Positions 59,301 through 64,000 of a stretch of 64,000 bases of DNA are shown piece by piece. Below the pieces are notes generated by a model. It ran no database searches. It was not told the DNA's origin and saw only the letters and a program-made list of their open reading frames with translations. Both the position numbers and the translations under genes were made by a program. Each line of letters opens with the position of its first letter. Positions within the stretch are counted from its first letter, which is position 1. This DNA comes from Henricia sp. BOLD:AAB3569 (lineage: Eukaryota; Echinodermata; Asteroidea; Spinulosida; Echinasteridae), in NCBI GenBank assembly GCA_037783545.1, contig JBBELK010000481.1, positions 1,426,001 through 1,490,000 on the forward strand, read 5' to 3'.

Positions 59301-62300
59301 CCGCTCTGCAAAAAAGGGTCTTAAGTCGCGCTGGCTAGTATTCTTTTTGCGACCATAAAAAGAAATCTGTGGCATTTCTACGCTCATTAAAATACCTAAA
59401 CACAAAAGAAATTCCAGGCGTAACGCAGACATTCCAGGGGGAACACAGACATTCCAGGCGGTATCTGGGCACCGCCAGGAATTTCCATTGTGTTTTGGTA
59501 TTTTATTGAGCTTGGATTTGCCGCGGATTTCTTTTTATGGTCGCAAAAAGAATACTAGCCAGCGCGACTTAAGACCCTTTTTTGCAGAGCGGATCACATA
59601 TAAAAGGTTGAAAACATGCAGGCAGGAAACGGAAAAGATCAGTATATTTCGGGTTGTTCTAAAACCCCCTCGACCCCCTCGACCCCCACGACCCCCTCGA
59701 CTTGCCTTCACGTGCGACTTTTTCACAAGCCCGAACCTGTGTTCACAGCCCGATTACGAATGCGGGCCATAGCCACGCGCCAGCGCCAGCCCGGCCTAGT
59801 TCGAATGAGCCGCGTCGCCGTGTGCGAACGCGACGTCAGTGTTGCTTCCAATACGTTCTTAAAAATGACTAAATTTCCTACCTTCTAAAACCCGATCTTA
59901 CACTAGTTAAGCTCATTAGCTCCCCTATCGAAATATATATAGCGTTATTTTGTGTCGGGGCTTAATTGATCGCGACACAAGCCGTGCAAAGAAAATTCAG
60001 GATTTGACCTCATTAACGCGTGTGCTGCGGACTGACTGACAAGCTGTACCGCTTTCGGGGCCATCCATAAACTACGTACGCACGGAGGGGGAGAGGGAGG
60101 GTTGGAGCCAATGCCTACACCCAACGTTAAAGTATGTGGGTGACGTCACGAAATTTGCGTACGGGGAGCGTAGTCTAAAAAGTCGGCATTCCGTGCTTAC
60201 GTACTTTATGGATGGCCCCTTCGGTAATACACACATTAAAAACGTATTGGAAGCAATGACACGGCGACGCGCGGCTCATTCGAACTAGGCCGCGCTGGCC
60301 CGCATTCGTAATCGGGCTGTGAACACAGGTTCGGGCACGTGAAAAAATCGCACGTGAAGGCAAGTCGAGGGGGTCGTGGGTCGTGGGTCGAGGGGGTCGT
60401 GGGGGTTTTAGAACCACCCGTATATTTCTGTGTTTTGCAAAATCATTTTCTTGGCAAAAATTGAATTATAACATGGTATATGACTGTAAATATTGTTTCT
60501 TTTGTTGACACGTCCAGGGGGGGATCCAAGTAGTTACTTTAAGACGCAAAGACAATTTGAACCAAAGGGACCCCTGGTAAGTTTTTATTATTGGCTACAG
60601 AATCCCGATTTGAAAGAAGTAGTTTAATTATAATTTGTTAGCAGTATTTTAGGTATTTTATGAAATGCACAGTACATTAGAACATATTTTAAGCAGAAAT
60701 TGCGCTCTAGAAATGAATGACTTTATAAAGACCTTCCAGCATATAACGTGATCCAAAACTGGTAAACACTGGATCAAAATTTCCTAAGTTAATGAAAATA
60801 ATCCCTCGAACAGTAAAGAAATATCCATATTTTACAATCATATTACAAGAATGAACAGAATAATTTTGGCTGGGCACACTGTGTCATCACATTCAGGGAG
60901 GCACTTCGGGCAGAGTGGCACACCCTGCCTCAGTGGCTCTTACAGCGCCTTGCCACAAGAGATGTTCATACACGTTACTCACCGATAAAGTCTCCCTTGA
61001 TCTGTCTCTTTAACCATATCATCAAACTGTATGAATTGGTTTTGTGCACACATTTATTGTTCAGGTTAACTCGGAGTATTACACAGGCTGGCTAGATCAC
61101 TGGGGATTTAAGCATGCGACAATAAACGCAGCAAAAGTTGTCAGGTTTCTGGATGAAATCTTAAAACTTGGAGCTAACGTCAATATGTAAGTTGGAACCT
61201 TTTAGCTAGAATGTTTTCCTAAAATTTCTGTTTCCACTATCAAACTAGGGATGAGAGAAAAATTGTAAGGACCTTATTGGGACTCGAACCCGAGACCTCT
61301 GACTCACCGGGCAGATGATCTGCTAGCTGAGCTATAAGGCACAGTTGGTATACTCCCTCTGGTTTTCCCTATGGACCCAATTTTTCTCTTGGTGTTGCAA
61401 AATTGGGTCCATAGGGAAAACCTGAGGGAGTATATACTAACTGTGCCTTATAGGTCAGCTGGTAGAGAATCTGCCCGGTGAGTCAGAGGTCTCAGGTTCA
61501 AATCCCAATAAGGCCCTTACGATTTTTCTCTCATCCCAAGTTTTCTTGAGGAGTTTGTGTTTGCACGGCTCTTCTTTCAAAGAGCACGGCTCTTTTTTTT
61601 TTAAATTGCGTCATTCTTATAAACAAAATTAAAAATGTACACACACCATCTTATTTCTATTCTCATTAGCAGTTGGCTGATGCGAACGATGCCTATTTTT
61701 GTTTCAATCTTCGAGAAGTGAAACTAATTTGAAATTTGTTTGATTGCTTGAATAACCAGCGAAGAGTAATTAAACTTTACGGAACAAAGTAATTCATTCA
61801 AAGGCACGTTACCAGATCAAATTTTTAGCCTCCCATTTTTTCCATGGGTGTTGAGATTTTGATGACCTATTTTTCTCATTACCATTCTGAAATTTCATAC
61901 CCCCAATCCTTATGTTTCCACGGATATGGTCAAAAATTCACCCATGTTTTGTAAACTAATTTATCTAGTTGCATAAAGCAGTGCAGTGATTACTCTAAAC
62001 TGTCTGCTTCCACATCCAAATTTGAGATTGCAAATTTCCTGTTTTCTCCCCGTGAATAGTATTTTGGAGATATATTTTATATGATTGTTAGGTTAGAACA
62101 TAATCCATTTACTGTAAAAATCTAAACACGCTGTTTTAATGTCAAAATCCGTCATGAATTTATTTTTTTTTAAAAGTGTTCTAATGTGAACCCTCATAAA
62201 CCACATAAAAAAATACATGGTTCCTGTTAAAGGTACATGTTTGAGGGCGGAACAAGCTTTGCTTTTTGGAACGGAGCCAACGGTAACACTTTGCTGTACA

Positions 62301-63540
62301 TGCCACAACCGACTAGTTACGATTACGAAGCACCATTGTCCGAAGCCGGTGACCCGCGAGAGAAGTACCACCTCATTAGACAACTCATCGGCAAAGTAAG
62401 CTGAGATTTTGAAAATTTTTGGTCCAGTCTAAAATAAGGCTTTTATCTATTAAAAACAATTTCAGTGGAACTGTTGGTACAATCAAGGCATACCGGTAGA
62501 GTGGGGTACCGTGGCCGAGCGGTTTAGGTCGTTGACTCGCAGTCATAGGTGAAAACTTGGGGTTGCAGGTTCGAACCTCCCCACGGCTACGGTACCTGTG
62601 CCCTTGGGCAAGGCACTCAACCACACTTGCTCCATCCTTCGGAAGGGATTTAAAGCCGTTGGTCCAGTGTGTTAGGTAATGGAAACGCAGTCTAAAGATC
62701 CCAGAGCATTCTTTCGTGAAGAGCAAGGGGGATCATCCCCGGTGTCTCTGGCCATGCATTTCTAATTCTCCATGGGTTTCCTCACGCTTGCGAGTGACAG
62801 TGCAATGAGCACTATTGAGGAATCCTTGGTATGAATACCAGAAAGAAATAATAATAAATAATAATAATAATAATACTGTAGAAAACTGAAGTGGAAACTG
62901 TGTGCTGATATGGATGACGCCATCTTTGTAGTAACCCAAAATTTGACCTCGTGAGTTGTCTAAAAGTGTTGATAGCAATGGTAACAAACACCACAATATT
63001 TTCCTGAGAAATTACCAACTGAAGGTGCTTTTAAAAAGGTGCTTTTAAAAAAAAAATCATTTGCAAATGCTTTTTTATCCTTTATTCAACACAAAAACAA
63101 TGTGTGATTTTTACGGTTTTTGGAAGTATTACTGCATCTATGTGGCTGAAATTTCTACAAGGCAGTTTATCAACATTATTCTTTAGTTATGTAAAAGCTG
63201 TTGTTCCTGAAATTCGCCCAAAAAATGTCATGTGCAAATAATATATTGGGTCTTTAAATCCCAACACTAATTAAAAAGGTTTGCCTCAATTAAAAATGAT
63301 GTAGTTCTTAATTGCAAGTCCCATGGCACAGATATGTTTATAACTTTAATCTTCCCCTTTTTTTTTCAAAATGTTCATGGTCAGTACAAAAAGCTTCCCC
63401 CGGGCCCAATTCCACCGGCAACACCGAAAATCGCTTACGGCAAAACGACAATGAAACTCGCAGGGACTATTTATGAAATACTCGAGAAAATTACCCCGGT
63501 CAAAACGGACTACCCAAATACTATGGAAGATGGGGGCCAG
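47254..63540 (+). CDS. GLB1: Beta-galactosidase (GH35), ten exons, 3' part beyond window
   Basis: Glycoside hydrolase family 35 beta-galactosidase of the GLB1/GLB1L type, which removes terminal beta-galactose in the lysosome. Coding exons: 47254-47310, 51321-51496, 52217-52367, 54000-54060, 55446-55540, 56341-56521, 60518-60576, 61065-61186, 62233-62395 and 63385-63540. All have AG/GT borders and the phases match (0,2,0,1,0,1,0,2,0,0), giving 407 uninterrupted codons. In order: signal peptide, [53 protein letters not shown] (acid/base Glu), [13 protein letters not shown] (nucleophile Glu), [31 protein letters not shown]. This covers the TIM barrel; human GLB1 has 677 residues, so the beta domains lie outside the window. 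GLB1 versus GLB1L cannot be settled here. Introns carry many transposable elements and two minisatellites. Confidence 0.96.
47431..47831. mobile_element. hAT-type MITE, 8-bp TSD TTATTTAA
   Basis: Second copy of the 16766-17169 family, in GLB1 intron 1. A perfect TTATTTAA duplication stands at 47423-47430 and 47832-47839. The two copies are very similar, so the family was active fairly recently. Confidence 0.93.
47961..48692. repeat. 730-bp foldback palindrome in GLB1 intron 1
   Basis: Ends GGACCCTCCGGATCTTTGTT and AACAAAGATCCGGAGGGTCC. Both arms contain two nested inverted copies of a unit (CTAGTTTGACTTCT, GGAAGTGCAGGACACTAAGA), and the centre at 48320-48350 is another inverted repeat (CACCCACACC/GGTGTGGGTG). 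It looks like one foldback element inserted within another of the same family. Confidence 0.85.
48693..49418. other. GLB1 intron 1, no feature recognised
   Basis: AT-rich intronic sequence with T-tracts. The 64-codon ORF at 48949-49143 shows no motif or splice context. Confidence 0.4.
49423..50610 (-). mobile_element. TTAA element, full copy
   Basis: Inverted ends AGGTACACACCGGC and GCCGGTGTGTCCCT, with TTAA outside at 49419-49422 and 50611-50614. The sequence is the reverse complement of 10618-11184 in its right half. It is about 800 bp without the nested palindrome at 49838-50222. No transposase ORF. Confidence 0.88.
49838..50222. mobile_element. Palindromic MITE, 9-bp TSD CACGGTAGC
   Basis: Ends TACTTTTAGAAGGCTAAAAG and CTTTTAGCCTTCTAAAAGTA. 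The direct 9-bp duplication CACGGTAGC is at 49829-49837 and 50223-50231. The TTAA copy at 10618 carries the uninterrupted site near 11023-11042. Arms of about 110 bp are near-perfect. A 9-bp duplication fits Mutator-like elements. Confidence 0.92.
50905..51195 (+). mobile_element. tRNA-derived SINE split by a MITE
   Basis: GGCTGCATAGCTCAA (A-box half) resumes after the insertion as TTGGTAGGGCATCTGC...GGTCTGCGGTTCGAATCCC (B box). Joined, the spacing is that of a tRNA head. The flanking block CACCCCGGCGGTCCCTGGGTCATAATCCC occurs on both sides (50692 and 51259). Confidence 0.75.
50934..51124. mobile_element. TA-flanked MITE in the SINE A box
   Basis: Inverted ends AACCCTTTCACGGTTATCGA / TCGATAACCGTGAAAGGGTT, then GCCATCTTGTTCACG. 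TA duplication at 50932-50933 and 51125-51126. A TA site suggests a Tc1/mariner-class origin. Confidence 0.82.
51321..51496 (+). CDS. GLB1: GLB1 exon 2
   Basis: Acceptor TAATTTCCAG, donor GAC|GTGAGT. Encodes [20 protein letters not shown] and then [23 protein letters not shown], the start of the GH35 barrel. Confidence 0.95.
52217..52367 (+). CDS. GLB1: GLB1 exon 3
   Basis: Acceptor CTGTACAG, donor ATG|GTACGT. Encodes T, then [18 protein letters not shown], ... [17 protein letters not shown]. These are family-typical substrate-pocket segments. Confidence 0.95.
52460..52887. mobile_element. MITE with CATAGTTCCGA ends, copy 1
   Basis: A 428-bp element. CATAGTTCCGACC at the left and its inverted partner CTCGGAACTATG at the right. 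It splits a unit of the adjacent 86-bp minisatellite: GGGAGGCCAGAGGGCAAT lies to its left and ATTGCCCCTGGTCTTGG to its right. Copy 2 is at 58091-58513 in the opposite orientation. Confidence 0.85.
52888..53832 (+). repeat. 86-bp minisatellite with 187-bp higher-order repeat
   Basis: About ten units of 86 bp (ATTGCCCCTGGTCTTGGCCT...TTGCAGTCT.CCCATAGAC.TTTGGATTTTAGGGA.GCCAGAAGGCAATTGC.TCC). From 53349 on, every second unit carries 15 extra bases (TTCCCTTTTGCAGTC duplicated), making a 187-bp higher-order unit present twice (53263-53449 and 53450-53636). Open frames of about 62 codons recur per unit and are artefacts. It lies in GLB1 intron 3. Confidence 0.95.
54000..54060 (+). CDS. GLB1: GLB1 exon 4
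   Basis: Acceptor TTTGTCAAAG, donor GAAG|GTAAGA. A 61-nt exon encoding [20 protein letters not shown] plus one base. It follows the 86-bp minisatellite in intron 3. Confidence 0.93.
54115..54576 (+). pseudogene. LINE ORF2 C-terminal fragment
   Basis: A 153-codon frame ending at TGA. It contains [20 protein letters not shown] and then [13 protein letters not shown], the pattern W..LNRLRTG.G...C.CG..QT..HI found at the C-terminus of many non-LTR retrotransposon ORF2 proteins. No reverse-transcriptase domain precedes it, so it is a strongly 5'-truncated insertion in GLB1 intron 4. Long antisense frames over the same DNA are shadows. Confidence 0.8.
54866..55205. repeat. GTAGTCGAGT inverted repeat, diverged
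   Basis: CAGGGCTGTAGTCGAGTTCCC at the left and GTCCGGACTGAATTGTCCTACAGCAC at the right, with CGAGTCCGAGTTC words between. Related to the cleaner element at 56068-56255. Confidence 0.5.
55207..55350. mobile_element. MITE of the CAGCCGATTTCACG family
   Basis: GCAGCCGATTTCACGACAAAG...GCTTGCGCAACTTTTGAAAATGG, with inverted GCGCAT/GCGTAAG words. The same words form the palindrome in each 2.2-kb unit (27501) and a copy at 57143-57310. Confidence 0.6.
55446..55540 (+). CDS. GLB1: GLB1 exon 5
   Basis: Acceptor TTTTCTTACAG, donor CAG|GTACGT. Encodes [17 protein letters not shown], ... NGGPIITVQ, leading into the acid/base loop. Confidence 0.94.
55640..56015 (-). mobile_element. TIR element carrying a tRNA-like SINE head
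   Basis: GTGTTTTGCCTTACCCGACATAAC (55643) and GTTACGTCGGGTAGGGCAAAAC (55983) are inverted. Between them, on the minus strand, CAGTGGTCGAGTGGTTAAGATGTC...GGGTTCAAGTCCC gives tRNA-type A and B boxes. Confidence 0.65.
56068..56255. mobile_element. MITE with AGGGTTGTAGTCGAGTCC ends
   Basis: AGGGTTGTAGTCGAGTCCAT and ATGGACTCGACTACAACCCT are perfect inverted ends of a 188-bp element in GLB1 intron 5, 85 bp before exon 6. Confidence 0.85.
56341..56521 (+). CDS. GLB1: GLB1 exon 6, acid/base Glu
   Basis: Acceptor CTATGCATAG, donor CCAG|GTACAT. Encodes [16 protein letters not shown], ... [15 protein letters not shown], ... VDFGP. The Glu of NEYG aligns with Glu188, the catalytic acid/base of human GLB1. 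Confidence 0.96.
56538..56672. mobile_element. TTAA-flanked 135-bp MITE
   Basis: AGGCACA.GCCTTGTCAGCAATG at the left and CATTGCTGACAAGCGTGTGCCT at the right. TTAA at 56534-56537 and 56673-56676. It starts 12 bp after the exon 6 donor. Confidence 0.85.
57143..57310. mobile_element. MITE of the CAGCCGATTTCACG family, copy
   Basis: GCAGCTGATGTCACGAATCCTTGCGCA...TTGCGCAAGCTATGAAATTTGTTGTTAAATCAGCTG. Imperfect inverted halves, same family as 55207 and 27501. Confidence 0.6.
57530..57996 (+). repeat. 12-bp minisatellite GAGTTGGTCTGC
   Basis: About 39 units of 12 bp with one irregular 4-bp insert (GATC at 57638). Variants occur in blocks: GAGTTGGTCTGC, GAGTTTGTCTGC, GAGTTGGTCCGC and finally CAGTTGGTCTGC. 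Because 12 is divisible by 3, several frames on both strands stay open for up to 255 codons; these are not genes. It lies in GLB1 intron 6. Confidence 0.97.
58091..58513. mobile_element. MITE with CATAGTTCCGA ends, copy 2
   Basis: A 423-bp element, inverted relative to copy 1 (52460-52887) and highly similar over its length. It sits in degenerate CTCGTA/CTCGCAG-rich DNA beside the 12-bp minisatellite. Confidence 0.87.
58685..59114. mobile_element. MITE with GGCTGCGTTCGGGCGTG ends
   Basis: GGCTGCGTTCGGGCGTG and CACGCCCGAACGCAGCC are perfect inverted ends 430 bp apart. The interior has TACTCGTGTTAACACGAGTA, a perfect hairpin. Confidence 0.85.
59296..59606. repeat. Palindrome (about 310 bp)
   Basis: TGTGACCCGCTCTGCAAAAAAGG and CCTTTTTTGCAGAGCGGATCACA with arms of about 100 bp (AAGTCGCGCTGGCTAGTATT). 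The centre holds three copies of ACATTCCAGGCGT-like words (59413-59465). Confidence 0.85.
59645..60430. mobile_element. Foldback element with about 220-bp arms
   Basis: GGTTGTTCTAAAACCCCCTC and GGGGGTTTTAGAACCACCCG bound arms that contain the short repeat CGACCCCC(T/A) and GCCTTCACGTGCGA...CATTCGAACTAGG.C. The arms differ in the number of CGACCCCC units. It has a nested element at 60057-60219. Confidence 0.8.
60057..60219. mobile_element. Nested MITE with GGGGCCATCCATAAA ends
   Basis: GGGGCCATCCATAAACTACG and CGTACTTTATGGATGGCCCC are inverted ends of a 163-bp element in the spacer of the foldback element. Confidence 0.82.
60518..60576 (+). CDS. GLB1: GLB1 exon 7
   Basis: Acceptor ACACGTCCAG, donor CCCTG|GTAAGT. 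A 59-nt exon encoding [20 protein letters not shown]. The human equivalent ends KGPL as well. Confidence 0.92.
60577..61064. other. GLB1 intron 7, no element recognised
   Basis: Ordinary AT-rich intron between exons 7 and 8. Confidence 0.5.
61065..61186 (+). CDS. GLB1: GLB1 exon 8, nucleophile Glu
   Basis: Acceptor TTATTGTTCAG, donor AATAT|GTAAGT. Encodes [19 protein letters not shown] ... LKLGANVN. The Glu in [13 protein letters not shown] matches the nucleophile Glu268 of human GLB1. Confidence 0.96.
61250..61540. repeat. Inverted pair of tRNA-derived SINEs
   Basis: The left half (minus) and right half (plus) both carry CTTATAG.TCAGCT.G.AGA...GAGGTCTC.GGTTC.AATCCC and the flank GGATGAGAGAAAAATT. 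They meet at CCCAATTTTTCTCTTGGTGTTGCAAAATTGGG. The whole is a 290-bp palindrome of two SINE heads. Confidence 0.85.
61800..62095 (+). repeat. CCATGGGTGTTGA repeat family, copy 2
   Basis: Same block order as 18815-19080 with moderate divergence. In GLB1 intron 8. Confidence 0.65.
62233..62395 (+). CDS. GLB1: GLB1 exon 9
   Basis: Acceptor CCTGTTAAAG, donor CAAA|GTAAGC. Encodes [17 protein letters not shown], ... [30 protein letters not shown] is a GH35 signature. Confidence 0.95.
62508..62877 (+). mobile_element. tRNA-Leu/Ser-like SINE with AATA tail
   Basis: GTGGCCGAGCGGTTTAGGTC (A box), a long variable arm, and GCAGGTTCGAACCTCCCCACGG (B box) look like a class II tRNA. A body of about 260 bp follows (CTTGGGCAAGGCACTCAACC, TCCTTGGTATGAATACCAG). 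The tail is AATAATAATAAATAATAATA. It is full length in GLB1 intron 9. Confidence 0.85.
62878..63384. other. GLB1 intron 9 remainder
   Basis: A repeated AAAGGTGCTTTTAAAA (63023-63050) is present. Nothing else recognised. Confidence 0.5.
63385..63540 (+). CDS. GLB1: GLB1 exon 10
   Basis: Acceptor TTCATGGTCAG, donor CCAG|GTTAGT. Encodes [19 protein letters not shown] and the start of the linker to the beta domains. The open frame upstream of the acceptor is intron. Confidence 0.93.
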
Positions 63541-63623
63541 GTTAGTGGTATCATAGTATACAAATATTGACTGTTCATGAGGGTAATAGTATACACATAT
63601 GGACCGGCAATGAGGTCACTAAT

Positions 63624-63770
63624 GCCACGTCTATGGGCCCCGAGGGACTGTGAGTGACCGCAAGAGCTAGGGTCCTATTTGGCCACTCACAGGCCCGAGG
63701 GGCACATAGACGGGCACTTGTGACCGAATTATGCCACTCCATATGTGTTTTATAACACGTCTCTGGCCAA
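63624..63770. repeat. Hairpin repeat (CACGTCTATG...), copy 2
   Basis: GCCACGTCTATGGGCCCCGAGG with inverted CCCGAGGGGCACATAGACG. Outer words (AATTATGCCACTCC, TGTTTTATAACACGTCT) match 11945-12000 in reverse. In GLB1 intron 10. Confidence 0.65.
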
Positions 63771-64000
63771 AATATAAATGCACTGAAATTTGCTAAGAAG
63801 TATTCATAAATACCTTAGACAGTTTACACATCCTATTGGCTGAGAGCATGTCACGTGGGCAGTTTTAAACATTTGATAAAGGCCCAGTCAGTCTTAAACA
63901 CTTTTGGGCCTATGGCTCGCGGCCACACCCACGCTCTCGAGATATAAGCAATGGGAGCGTAGCACTAATAAGCTCTGGTCCGCGCGTATGGAACACGCAC

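Noticed and set aside
62510..62590. Functional tRNA-Leu gene
   Set aside because: A and B boxes are good but the stems do not pair fully and a SINE body with an AATA tail follows.

Overview
This is nuclear DNA from an animal. It has spliced genes with GT..AG introns, a non-LTR retrotransposon, many tRNA-derived SINEs, and very many short inverted-repeat DNA elements and foldback palindromes. The gene content (a GH35 beta-galactosidase and a peptidoglycan-recognition protein, PGRP) and the repeat style suggest a marine invertebrate, perhaps an echinoderm, hemichordate or cephalochordate. The species cannot be fixed from sequence alone. Nearly all short ORFs here are chance or repeat-borne.

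Layout. 1-10 kb: no intact gene. It holds a hAT-like TIR element, a palindromic (TTATNTCG-type) satellite, a 1.1-kb TIR element with a second element nested in it, and one broken ABCG-transporter exon. 10.0-22.5 kb, minus strand: pieces of a PGRP gene. The terminal exon is 10014-10184, the exon carrying DIGYNF is 12261-12421, and a signal-peptide first exon at 22410-22485 probably belongs to the same gene. The first two join in phase; the exon for the N-terminal part of the domain was not found. The introns are full of transposable elements. 20.5-41 kb: a mosaic of segmental duplications. One duplicated copy is interrupted by a 10.4-kb element bounded by inverted repeats (26962-37372). It is filled with three 2.2-kb tandem units, 365-bp repeats and hairpin arrays, and the undisrupted target exists at about 23476. 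41-47 kb: G-rich tracts, then a 5'-truncated CR1/L2-like LINE on the minus strand, inserted in one arm of a palindrome.

47.25-64 kb, plus strand: a lysosomal beta-galactosidase gene (GLB1 family). Ten coding exons give a continuous 407-codon reading frame, from the signal peptide through both catalytic glutamates, and the gene runs off the right edge. Its introns carry hAT-, TTAA- and 9-bp-TSD-type elements, an 86-bp minisatellite with a higher-order repeat, a 12-bp minisatellite, a LINE fragment and several SINEs.

The two genes are independent: one is a secreted or immune recognition protein, the other a lysosomal glycosidase. The most unusual features are the 10.4-kb non-coding TIR element with its paralogous empty site, a TTAA-flanked element whose central hairpin covaries between copies, and the PGRP that has lost residues normally used as zinc ligands.
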